Positions 1-11,400 of a DNA stretch of 64,000 nt are shown piece after piece. Origin of the DNA: Membranipora membranacea (Eukaryota; Bryozoa; Gymnolaemata; Cheilostomatida; Membraniporidae); assembly GCA_914767715.1 (NCBI GenBank), contig OU612065.1, forward strand, positions 29,884,001-29,948,000, written 5' to 3'. Position 1 is the first letter of the stretch. The number at the start of each line of letters is the position of its first letter. Made by a program: the position numbers and the translations under genes. The notes under the pieces are model-generated. The model saw nothing but the letters and a program-made list of their open reading frames with translations. It searched no databases and had not been told where the DNA came from.

Positions 1-135
1 TGTATAACGATGAAGTAGGCTAGCGAGTGAATTTTAAAGACATGTCCGAGACCGAAGGCAATGGTGAGAAGAGCGCTCATGGTCATACCACCAGCCAAGA
101 AATATCTCATGTTCATCCTCTCGGCCACATGACCA
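1..135 (-). CDS. SLC37A2: SLC37-family sugar-phosphate/phosphate antiporter, exon (partial, runs off left edge)
   Basis: Read on the minus strand, this exon encodes GHVAERMNMRYFLAGGMTMS followed by a hydrophobic stretch with FGLGHVFKIHSLAYF. This matches the SLC37 transporters around the first cytoplasmic loop and third membrane segment (GERLPxRYYL, then FGLGYF). SLC37 proteins are 12-segment major-facilitator carriers of the endoplasmic reticulum that exchange glucose-6-phosphate or glycerol-3-phosphate for phosphate. The acceptor is an AG at 137-136. The first base completes the split codon AG|T left by the exon at 527-608, giving Ser-Gly, as expected for the family. The reading frame is still open at base 1, so the exon or gene continues outside the window. 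The A1/A2 subgroup is favoured over A3 by the loop wording; the exact paralogue is uncertain. Confidence 0.85.
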
Positions 136-526
136 CTATGGAATATGTCAAATAAAATCTTATAACATGACAGCGACATGGAACTTTTCAATCAAGATGA
201 CAGGTCATTTTGTAGCAATATTTCTGTTGGAATTTTGTGAATATGGTGTTTCAATTAGGCATACTGGTTTATAAATAGTCACATAATGCGGTGATGATTA
301 GGGAACAATACAGAAATTAGCAATCATATTATTAGTTATTACAGTTCTGACTTTCTCATGCAGGAGAAGAGATCTAAAATTAGGCCATTTGAAATACACT
401 AAGGTTTGAGAACCAGGATACAAATGGCTGTAAATCTGCTACATTTACAATTTGAATTCGGTGTGAAGGCTGCCTGTCACAAGCCTTGGGTGACATGGCT
501 GTAAATATGAGAATAACATCACATAC

Positions 527-608
527 CTGATGAACATTCCGACAGCATAGGCAGCAAGATAAGCAACATCCAGAGCACCGAAATAGTCATCGTAGGTGGC
601 ATCCTTGT
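527..608 (-). CDS. SLC37A2: SLC37-family antiporter, exon for luminal loop and second membrane segment
   Basis: The minus-strand exon encodes KDATYDDYFGALDVAYLAAY followed by AVGMFIS. The GALDxxxLxAYAVGMFISG pattern is a hallmark of SLC37A1/A2. The acceptor is AG at 610-609 and the donor is AG|GTATGT at 527/526. It enters one base into a codon and leaves two bases, which fits the exon at 1-135 exactly. The intron to the next exon is about 390 bp. Confidence 0.87.
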
Positions 609-2467
609 CTATAATACGAATAAAATCAGAAGTCATGAATGTATAGCAGAAAATGTATTGCAAAAACAGAAGGAAACATAATGTATAAAACTGGCCTTCT
701 TCCTATATTGATTCTGTAAATTATGATTGAGGACTCCCAATGTCTGGCATGACCCATAATGCGTTTCCAATATTTTATGAAAAGTATCATATTGTAAGTA
801 GCCTAGCTATATTGAATTGACTCATATTTTGGCAGATTGCCTACAACAGAATGATGCATAATTTTTGCCGCCGTCAACAACACAATAGTTTGGGGTCATT
901 ATCAGTACATCGAGCTCTTCTGACACTTTGACCCGGACCAAACACATTTTTCTAATTTCAGTTTTATCCATAACATATATAATATTATATGTTTATGGCT
1001 ATATCTATTTGTGGTTGATGCTCAGCTCATGGTCCACCACTGCCTTACTTATACATATAGTTCATTGAATTAAAGTTCAGTGGTACGCCTGAGGTTAACA
1101 TGCCCTTCACATGAGAGTCCCATGAAGATAACATATGTACACTGAAAACCCAACAAAAAATAGACAGTGGGGTGTTTGAACATTTCAACTTCTTTTGGAA
1201 ATGAGCACGGCACGATATAAGGAACGGAATCGTAGGTCATACAAAAAAAAACTTGAATGGACAGATATCGAACCAACATTCTGACCCATGACATGTTAAG
1301 CGTTATATTCTGAGGAGACTTTGAATGTTATCTTATTTTGATGAGCCCATGAGAGCCCTGTGACTCAAGAGAACATGCAACATAGAGAGGAAATATTGTC
1401 CTGGTTAGGCAAATCATGAATTTGGTGACGTTAGAATGTATTGACAATTGAGATTCGTATGAAATGAAGAGATCGTCGTTCAGTGCCTAACCAAACAGAA
1501 GTTCTGAGTTACAAAGTCTGGATATGACGAGTACAGTATGTTTGGTTATAGTCTAATCAGTGCTCTAGTTTAACATTTTTCATTGGCTAAACTCACCAAA
1601 TGGTGCCCAGCTGGAGTCACAGCTCTTATTTAGTGGTATCTGGTATATAGAAGATTCATTTCCTACCACCATACTAACAGGTGTAGAGCAGTTATTGTGT
1701 AAAGCATTCTACAATGAAGCAAATGCACCTGGTATTGAAAATTAAGTCTGAATATTGACAAATGAACATTTATTTATACAGCCTTACTTTTGCAGTAATG
1801 CTTCGAGTGAGAAGCTGGACAAAGGGTATTGTGTACCAAAGCCTACTGAGAAGGGTTTTTCAACTATCATGTCGGAAACAATAGCTTCACCGCAAACAAA
1901 TTGGGAACCAAATGGCCTTGTTGTAGGATAATAAAATGTAGATTTGGGAAAAAGCAACAACGATAATTTGACTTAGTTTCTGAAAACAAAATTGCAAATT
2001 CAAATATAGAAAATGCTAATCAGAGAAAAGTCGCGACTTAGAGGTGACTAACACTAAGTCTAATAGATGAGAAGGATTACTCAGCGAACCCAGTGACAGC
2101 ATTGGATGAAGTAACTTACTTTGACAACTGTGATAGGCTTTCTAGAGAGATGATAACTTGTATACACAAAAAATGTGATAATCCATATTGAAATTTTGTA
2201 CCTGCAAACAGAGAAAATTCAGGTCATTAGATAACTCTATCAGATGGGCTGTAGCAATCAGTGGACTGGTCTCAATCACCTCACATGTATAACATGATAC
2301 CTCAAATTTAAGGCAATAACATTGCTGCAATAGGCATTTGCCCCTGCTTGTGTGGCTGTGAAGAAGAGATTGAAACCAAGGATTGCCCTGGTGGATTATT
2401 CAAGGTGTACTCCTTGGTTTATTATTATAATAATTATTTTATATCTGTCTCAATCTGATTGACTCAC
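609..2467 (-). other. Intron of the SLC37-like gene, no supported gene
   Basis: This AT-rich stretch lies between the two SLC37 exons. The small open frames here (for example 1070-1294 and 2142-2330, minus) have no family resemblance and no matching splice phase. I see only intron sequence. Confidence 0.5.
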
Positions 2468-2522
2468 TTTGTTGAAGTAGAGGTGTTTGTTGGACTCCCA
2501 CAGACGCCTCTCTTGTCCAAGG
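2468..2522 (-). CDS. Probable SLC37-family antiporter exon (luminal loop)
   Basis: This is a 55-bp minus-strand segment with a good acceptor (TTGTTGTAG, ending at 2523) and a strong donor (AAA|GTGAGT at 2468/2467). Read in phase 0 it gives a short polar peptide ending QQTPLLQQ and leaves one base. That base completes the Asn codon at the start of the exon at 527-608, so the joined peptide reads QQNKDATYDDYFGALD. This would be the variable glycosylated loop before the second membrane segment. Splice sites and phase support it, but the loop is not conserved enough to confirm by sequence. Another frame is also open, so the assignment is moderate. Confidence 0.5.
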
Positions 2523-5304
2523 CTACAACAATACAGGGTGCATTAGACATTGTACTAGATTAAACTGATATCAGAGCAGGAATGAAGTCAAAAACTTTTC
2601 CAATTAGTGTGTACTAAAACCATCCTGCCAATTTCTACCTTATTCCAAACTGACTTTTGGATTTGTTGTTGTTAATTTGGTCACATGATCCAGTGATAGT
2701 AAAATGTGGAAGGGAAAAATAATGTCCTCAATTAATTTCATAACTGGAAGAAAGGTACAAAGGCTAATAATATCACGTGGTCGGATTAGCCCAGAGAAGA
2801 GTAGGAATTAGAGTTGAAATTGATTGTATGGGACAACCAGCACCTTGTAACTCACTGGTTAGGCCTGGGACATGTTAAATTTCAAAAAGCTTATTAGATT
2901 TGCAGTAAGCTGGCCGGGTATGCCATGATTCACATCTTCAGATGTATTTGAATAAAATGTTTTAATTGAGAGTGAAATACTTAAGTAACTTTCAGTTTGT
3001 AAATTCATTCACTATTTTTGTTTCATTTTCAATGAATTCCTCATCATGAGGCAAGTATACATCATATGTCAAGATAAAGTTGTGTAGGTTTTTAGATAGC
3101 TTTTGAAACCAGTAGAAATCTAATTATACCCAGACATTACCTTGAATCCTTCATTTATTCCCCTGCATGATTATTTCCCTTTGAGGCAATTTCTCAAAAG
3201 TAGTGATTAGGTCCGGCTTTTGATAGCAAATTGGCAAAGTTTGCTGAAAAAATAAACATTGACTAGTCAAGACAAAACATATGACAGATAATTAGCTGTT
3301 AATGAAGTAAGTTTAAAGAATTATAGTCAGATTATGATGACAATGCAAACCTTATATACATGATATTATATGAGTGTAGACTGAGTTGAATTGAATACCA
3401 ATCAGTCCAATGATTGATGGGTTTGCTTACCTGTCTGTGAGTGTGTGTGTTGGAGTGTGTTTGTGTCACTCACTCTCTTACTAAACTTAGACATCACTGT
3501 GTGTGTGTGTGTGTTGATAGTGGTGTGCTAGTATTGTTGTAGCATGTAAGTAAGTAACTCATTGGTTGTCCCAAAATCCCAGAAATGAGTGGGCAAGTAA
3601 CATATTTTTAGAGTCCAATTAAGTAGGTAGGCCTTCACTCAGTCAGCTGCTGCTCAAGTCGAAGCCCACCAAATCTTTGATGATGATAGTTTATGACCGA
3701 GGTAGTGTAGATCCTTGACAGAAAGTCACAGACAGTAGATTAGTACCCTTCGACTTGCAGGTAGTAGCGCTGAATCGTAGCATCAAGGAGTTACTCCTTG
3801 CTAGCATACTGTTAATTATTGAGCATCGCCTCTTCTACGGCCAATTGCAGTTTTTCTGTGAAAAAACTAGATAAAAGGAGTATATACAGTAGTAGTGCCA
3901 CCAGAGAGAATGGCCACAGCAGCCAATAATTGTAGTTTTGCGTAGATCTGAGGGCATTCTTAAAAACAACAGAAGTGTCCTGTGAACCCCAGGACTCTTC
4001 ATGCACTACTGAGGGTATATGTCATGATTCAGTATTGTATCCCCTGCTTATTTATAGAGAAAATCCTCACATTTATCTCAACTACTAATATAACATAAGC
4101 TAGGTGATGATCTGATCTATGGAACAACATGAAGTGGCTAATTGTTCGTAGTTTTACGGCCGCTTTGTAGTGTTTAAAGTTGAAGCTGTCACCTGTTTCA
4201 ACAAGGCTCAAAGTGGGCGCATGAATCGAGGCTGTTCCTCAATTTTCAGTGTGTAGTATTGTACCTGTGACCTATAGTATACCAGACCAATGCTAAATGG
4301 AAGTCTAGTACATCTAGTAATTATCACCTCTTTTATATTAGTCAGCATTGGTACGCTCAAGGGTCATAGTTCTAAGCTCAGACAGTTTATATAGTAAGGT
4401 ATGTGGTAACAACCTGTATTGTAAACGATGGCCAAAATTGGTGAACCAGTAGCCTCAAAACTAGTCTGTCACAAGGATAAGGTTCAAAATCCCATTCTAC
4501 ACAGTTTTGGCTTGTAGTTTCTATCATAGGGATATGACTAATATGCTTACATAATGCATGAGGCACTAGTCAAACATTGAGCCATTTCACTGTATGCTTT
4601 ATGTTCATGTATGCTTTATGCTGTATGTTTTCACAATGTCTGTAAGGACTGGAGTTTTTTTCTTGACTACAGATCCATTATAGGTCATTTTAGTTTTTTG
4701 GGCCATGTGAACGCATTGCAATATAATTTTCGAGTCCATACAATCTCTAAAACGTAGAGGGATACTTGGTGATTTGTGCATGATATAAGGTCAGCCACCG
4801 GACCTAGTATGTGAATATGTTGAGCTCCATGAAGTCCTAACATCTAAACCACAATCCGAGCATAAAGGCTCCAAGCTGTCTGAAAAGGACCCTGGCTAGT
4901 TACTGTCACTTAATATTTTTCCGTCTGAACGATACCTCAGTTTTTATTTCTTAATACATTTTGTGGCTAACACAAGTAATAACCAGGAAAAGCGACCCTA
5001 TGAAATCTTAGCCTTACAGTGTATGGGTGTGTTGTCTTTCACCGAGCTTTGGTACCAGCATACGATGCCTACATCGCATTCCTCTTCTATCATACATGTA
5101 TAAGGTCCATAAGAAAATAATTATACCAGGTATATACTTTGTATACATACTACATAAATTGCACTGGTTTATGATTGAGCTTTATTGACTGAAAGTAGGA
5201 ATAGTGTGCGGGTAAATGGAGTTAATCGCCCATTATCATAGCTTCTTTCAGTTATTGCATTTCTGTGAGATTGAACTATTGAATTTGTTGCATTTATATT
5301 GCAG
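2523..5304. other. Region between the SLC37 exons and the RhoGEF start; no gene supported
   Basis: This should contain the SLC37 first-membrane-segment exon and one or both promoters, since the genes are divergent, but I could not find a Tyr-His-x-Ser-Arg-Lys type exon in it. It holds GT-rich microsatellite DNA at about 3434-3515. A minus-strand open frame at 3812-4006 has one hydrophobic run but no SLC37 motif. No confident promoter element could be assigned. Confidence 0.4.
3497..3515. repeat. (GT)n microsatellite
   Basis: An uninterrupted run of TG dinucleotides, with a looser GT-rich stretch just upstream (3434-3470). Confidence 0.8.
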
Positions 5305-5351
5305 ATTTATCAGAAATAGTCGTGTCAAGGAATAAAGTGGGATATTATATA

Positions 5352-5360
5352 ATGGTTTAG
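5352..5360 (+). promoter_or_regulatory. Two-codon upstream ORF in the RhoGEF 5' UTR
   Basis: An ATG-GTT-TAG reading frame lies 20 bp before the presumed start codon. It would be present in any transcript whose leader includes the segment from the AG at 5303-5304. Such minimal upstream frames can lower initiation at the main start; that effect is inferred. Confidence 0.35.
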
Positions 5361-5379
5361 ATACTACAAGCATCAAAAT

Positions 5380-5405
5380 ATGAGTAAAACACCTCAGCAA
5401 GACAG
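5380..5405 (+). CDS. ARHGEF12: RhoGEF exon 1 (start codon)
   Basis: ATG opens MSKTPQQD and leaves AG before the donor GTTAGT. The leftover two bases join exon 2 to give Arg. Human LARG also begins with a short Met-Ser-x-Thr-Gln peptide. An AG after a pyrimidine-poor TTGCAG at 5301-5304 suggests that this exon may begin at 5305 with a spliced leader upstream. The choice of start rests on phase fit, since there is no conserved domain here. Confidence 0.68.
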
Positions 5406-8400
5406 GTTAGTAGGATTTGCTGTTCAAGAAATTGTGTTATTTAAATGTCTTGTGTGCATTCATAATGTATTTGTAGGCGTTGGGAGAATATATTGGATAT
5501 TTTCCTGTGTTTTGATATTAGGCATCCTAAAAACTTCCTACCGGAAACAACCAACTCAGAACCGAATCTATGTTGTATAGTGCTTGAGGTCTCGAATAGA
5601 CTGTTGAGGATGTTAGTGACTATTGGCTCTGCCTGTCCTTATTGTGTTTTATCTAAAAGCGAAAGGAATAATAGAGTCTTTTGTTAACGCCTCTTGTAAA
5701 GAAAGTAAAGGGGATCTTTTATACTCTCGTTCTAAGAAAAGTGGTTGATTTTATATTAGATTGGCATGATAATAGAGGGTTCTTGTTCGTGTGCAGTCAT
5801 TATAATAATCTTGAAATCATTGCACATTAATGGCACGATTTAGACTGATTTGCAGGGCTGAAGAATGTTGTTATCTTTAGAAGCTCCATGTTGGCGGACT
5901 ATATTCCAACTTCTTTCAAGCAAAACATGCCTTGCTTCTCGTGCCATGCGTGTTCTCCGCTTTTTGAGAGTTTGCAGCTGTTGAGGAATTAAAAGTGTGT
6001 TGCGTTGCTAGTTTTAAGTTGGTTATCTTACACCAGATTAGATGAATAGGACTCTCTCTTCACTAAAAGGTTACCGAGCTTGAAATCTATGCATGCAATA
6101 TTTGTATAGCGATGTATGCTCAAATAATACTTAGACTTTTATCTCCGATCAATCGATAGAAAGATGTTGACACCACAAAAAAGTTCAGTAATTTGAGGCG
6201 CTATGATAAAAGGCATTTTGATGATGAGTTGTCTTTATGAAGGAGTCGAGGAATGTTTAGTCATTGGGCGTCTTGACGCTGACTATGACTGGCAATATCT
6301 AGGGCTGTTTATTCTGTGTCACATCACGAGACTTCTATCTAAAGTTGATCATCATACTGCAGTGTTAGATGTTGAAGGGAATGATGATAAGAAAGTGATT
6401 CATTAACAATTATCATAGTTGCAGATCAAGCATTGATTTTTCTTACTAATTGTGAATTAGCTCCATTGTCATGAGGTAACAAGTTTTGTTTCGCATAGTA
6501 TCGGATTCAGAATGAATCTTTGGTAATAATTCATACAGCCTGTTTGTTATGGATGCGAAACCTGTGAAGCAGAACTTAAATATGATCCAGTATCATCAGA
6601 CAACACTAATCGATGCTGCCGTGCATGTTGCATCGGGGCGTGGTGCCTGTTTGATGTTGTCTAATTGGTATACATTTTGGTTAATTACTCCGTACATTTT
6701 TGTCAAGTTGGTGTTAACTGTTATCAAATCTTTGTAATCATGTACATGGCGCAACTCATTCGCACAACCCTGTAGTCTCACAGTTCACGAACTATGGGTT
6801 TTTTTATATGTACCGTTGTAGATTTTGTGTATGACCATTCTAATTTGGAGTTGTGTCCACCCTGTCAGTAGAATTGATGAGCTCTGCGTTGTCTCCCTAT
6901 ACATATCTTACATTCCGTGTGGGCCCATGGGAAATCAACAGATCTTGAAAGCTGATTGTGTGACGTGAGATCTTTAGAGTGGGTTGATGCCGAGATGTGT
7001 GAATGAATCGCGTGGCATGTGTGTTATGTAATCGCTGTTATGACCTGTCCATTCCAGTTAGATAACATCCCAGGGAGTTCTACTTGATTGGCGTCCCCTT
7101 CCTAGTTTATGATGAGGAAAGTCAGTCAAATACTTTATATGATAAAAGAGCTCATGCATTTGACCTAGCAAGATAAGGCCTAGTTATTTCCAAGTAAAGT
7201 CGCCACGTTATGACAATGTCATCTTTCCAGAATGATACCTGTGGATCTCTTGGATATTTATTATGCTGTTGGCAGTATAGTTTCAGCCTTGCATGCTTAC
7301 TTACTGTGACCGCTACTTACCTGTTTTATTCAAACTTGCTAGTCGCCTACTGCTACCTAACCCACCCCCTTTTCCCTATCTGTGATTTGCTGTTGAGAGG
7401 TACATTTCCTAGTTGTCTTCTCATTACCATGGTTGTGTATTATACTTCTGTGGTTTGTTTTTTTACTTATAGAAGTATGGCCATTATGTCTAATCTCTAG
7501 TGGTTTTGAAGGGGAAAATTGAGTCTCCGCATGTCAATCTGTGGCCGTACTGAATAAATTATTTTGAAATTTAGAATAATCAATAGAAATACAATGTATT
7601 AGTGTATCTATATCCTATTCTAACTTTCATATGCTATCTATACAAGTAGGGCTGAAATTCACGCTTGCATGCCCAATGATGCATCATGTGAATAATCAGA
7701 CCGATCTGATTGGACGAAAAGGATATACTTGATAAATGCCTGCCATGTCAGTTCACAAGTTCATTAGCTTTGTGGGAAGACGAGTTATGGTTTTTACATT
7801 GTTCAATGTTTATCTAGCCTGTTTGTTATCCAGTTCAAAGGATTTATAGCTATAAAAATTTTGGATATTACTACTCATTATTGTGGTTCAAGCAACACAA
7901 TTTATTGAAGATAAGCTTTTACACAGTCAGCAATATCAGGATATATCATTCTCTATACGGATTAATAGACCCGTCTGGGTATTTGGAACACATTAAAAGA
8001 AGGTTGGCTAGATGAACTAGGCGTTCATCGGGATACAAAGCCGCTCTGTCTGTGGATATAATTTTCTCCATTTTCTTCTGGTTATGGCTTGACCACGTGG
8101 ATTAGTAACTATGTTTGTACCTCCCCTCGCCTCTAAGTGCCTGTGAGTATTGAAGCTTAGCCAGGGAGGTAGTGATTCTGTCTCTGTCGTGTTGGCTGGA
8201 GTTCAAAGCTAAGAAACCAGCCAGCAAAACTAGTCAACCTTTGGACTGGAGTCATGGTCAGAATCTGTGTCCAGGGGTCCAACCTGGAAATGATATTATT
8301 GTATTTAAGTCGTAGCGAGGTCATCTTGTGATGTCAATTAAGTAGCTTGAAGGGTTATGATAAATGTGGGACTTCAATATGGGTAGTAAGATAGTTTTGT

Positions 8401-11400
8401 GAGAGGGTTGCGACAAGAACACGAGTGCTTCAAGTGACAGTGAACAACTGAAGTGAGGTGGTGTTTCACAATGAAACATTTCTAGTTTGTTCTTATTATC
8501 CCTTATTCTTATTGCTCACCATTCCATTTTAGCAGTTGCAGGTTACAGGTCTAGTTACATGTGGCTGGAAAATGGATACAAACCATATCAAATAACAAAA
8601 TATTCGTCATCAAATCACAACAAGTGACTCATTTTAGTCTAGGCCACATACCAGTGTCATCATTATCTGCATTGAGGTGGGCGTAAGGCTTCTAATGATA
8701 CACCTTTGGAATGTGTGTAATAGATATGTTTACCTGTATGGTTGCTTTGTTTTTTTAGGCTGAATGGCCCTGTAGAGAACGGTAAGGGAGGGTCATCATC
8801 ACCCGGTGATCACCACTCGTCTCCACATGGAAGTAAGTCTAAATGTCTAGGAAAAGACTTTAAAGATTGATATTTTTTGCAAAAAAAAGGTTTCTATTTT
8901 TTTTATTTGTGTTTTGTTAGGGTATTACCCTGTTACCAAACTTGTGCCAAAAGGTAGCAAACTCGCTCTACACTCATTATTACTACTAAAATCCAATCTG
9001 CTGCCAAAATAACCAACAAAGGTACAAAAACATTCTAAAAAATGCTACCTTGCGCAACCAGATGAGACCAAACCGATAATAATGAAACATTGAGTCTTGT
9101 TTTTAAACAAAGGCATGTTTAGTCTCGCTTCCTAAACTGGCATTTGAACTTTTCACATGTTTATTTCTCATACCAGGCATTGGTAGTAAATAGCAGCGAT
9201 CATCCTCATTCATAGCAACAACACCACTGTGGGACTGATGAGTGTGATTTCATTGTCTTTCTCATCCTCTCGCCCCTTCTTCACCGAACAATTTGCTCCA
9301 AAATCAGAACCCAAGCTATTTCTCATCTAAGAAGGTCAACACTGTTTTGACATGTCCCGATAAATAATGGTGTTGAAACCCCCCTTACTGTCTTCAGCTT
9401 GGTATCTATCATAGGTGGCTCTGCCCGTACAAGGTACGTGATAAGCTGATAAGTAGGATGAAAACAGTTTTTGCTCGTAAAGCCAATAATCCAGACTGCT
9501 TATCGCTGAAAAGTCTGCCATTACGGGTCAAACTCTTGGAATGCTTTCTTCTGGGAGTAATTGAACATAACTTGAAATCATGGGATCAATCAACTCATAT
9601 TGTAAATATGTCGCCTGAACCAATCTGACCTCGCATTGAACAGTTTGAAAAGTCAAATGTAATGTTGAAACTCTACGATTGATATACGACCCTGTAATAA
9701 CATCCTGAAAAAGCGGAAAACATCTTATAGAATCAACTTTCACAGTGGCCTTATTTTAATTACTGTATTTAACGAGTTAAATAAGCAAAACAGCACACCC
9801 CTCAAAGGACTCTCACACAGTACAACTACACAGAAACTTGTTGTAAATTGGGTTGAGGTCAAACTGAAATTGATTCTCCTTTCACTATTGATCCCAACGT
9901 TAGTTAGTTAGTAAATAAGCTTCATGTTTCTTAGCTTATTGTTGAGTTCATGTATTGTTTAGTGGTATGACTCACTAATCATGACAATGATGTAGCCTAT
10001 TATGGTGGCATGCTACTTAGCAGCTTTGTTCCTATGGGATGGGACTGAATCGACTAGTATGAAGTGCAATATTGCGTGAGAAAGTCTTATAAGCCTGTTG
10101 TTTTGAGAGTGGATATGGAATAAGATATGATTCAACTCAATGTGTCCAACCCACCACCCACAAAGCTGAAAGGTACCATTCTTTCCGCATCAGCTTCCTA
10201 TCTACGGGTGTTAGCTTTCAATGTTTCATGTTGCACATGGATGGCTTGTGAGTCGGTATGTTAGGGCGTATTGACAACCTGTACAGACGTTTTAACTAAA
10301 ATCTAGACGGTTAAATTAGTTTATTTATCAACACTAAGCCATTTGAGTGTTAGTTTTACTGACAGATTATTAGCCGAAATATCTACAGCAGTTCAACAAT
10401 GTGTATCAGCAAGGAGAGAAACATGATAATATACACTGTACGGCAATAATACACCCTGTACGGCAATAACATACACTCTACGGCAATAGTGTATCTCATA
10501 CGGCAATAGTATACTTTGTATGGCAATAACATACACCATCGGCAATAGATAACACTGTACGGCAATAATCCCCACCGTAGGGCAATACTACACACTGTGG
10601 GGCAATAACACAACAGTACGGCAATAATATACACCGACGATAACATACGCTGTATGGCTTTTGCCTTCAAATTAGCAGAGATTGCCTCATCTCAGAGCAC
10701 AGCGGAATGGTTTTGCTTCACTACAAAGCAGAGCCAAAAGACTAGATTTTTCTCAATCGTGGCATTATCGCACAATAACGTCTTATAATTTGCAGCATCT
10801 AATAACCCCTAATCACGGCGTGGTAGTGTTTGCCCGCAGCGCTCACACCAACTAACTCACACCCATGTTTCGAGAGGGTTGACGATGATAAGATCAGCCT
10901 TGAGGAAAGTTTGTTTGGTAACATCGTCAATGTGAGATTTTGCACTTGAGTATTTTCCGCGTTCCCAGTGCAGTTTGATAACCAACTTGGCAGGATCCAC
11001 CTTGACACCTGTGCTTGGTTTCATAACAGGAAAATGTTTCTTACTACAACAAACCTTCCCGTCAGCAGTGAGAGCCATTGTTGTGTGGGAGACTTGCGAG
11101 GACTTTTTGGCTGATAGAACGTAACTTCTCAAACCCCAAATATATCACTAAGTTGGGGCATCGTATGAAACCCTACTCTATGAAACCCTACTTGGTGATA
11201 TTGTGAAGAACCTATTACCCTATAAACCACACAAACAGCTGTTTTAAAGTTGTCTCGGTACCCTGTTGAAATTGCTGACGACTGATTAAAATGGACTAAA
11301 ACATCAATGACCCAATAAATGAAATGAGCAGCTCTATGTGTGATGGATATAGCTTTCAGTAATGAGCCAGTCCATTTTTTAGTAGGTCTATTGCATGAAA

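Noticed and set aside
1070-1294. Minus-strand frame between SLC37 exons, considered as another SLC37 exon
   Set aside because: No SLC37 motif, and exons at 2468 and 527 already join in phase.
3812-4006. Minus-strand frame with a hydrophobic run, considered as the SLC37 first-membrane-segment exon
   Set aside because: No Tyr-His-x-Ser-Arg-Lys motif, no matching donor phase, and the sequence does not resemble SLC37.
7210-7500. 96-codon plus-strand frame, Leu/Cys/Tyr-rich
   Set aside because: Looks like chance translation of T-rich intron; no splice-phase fit and no motif.
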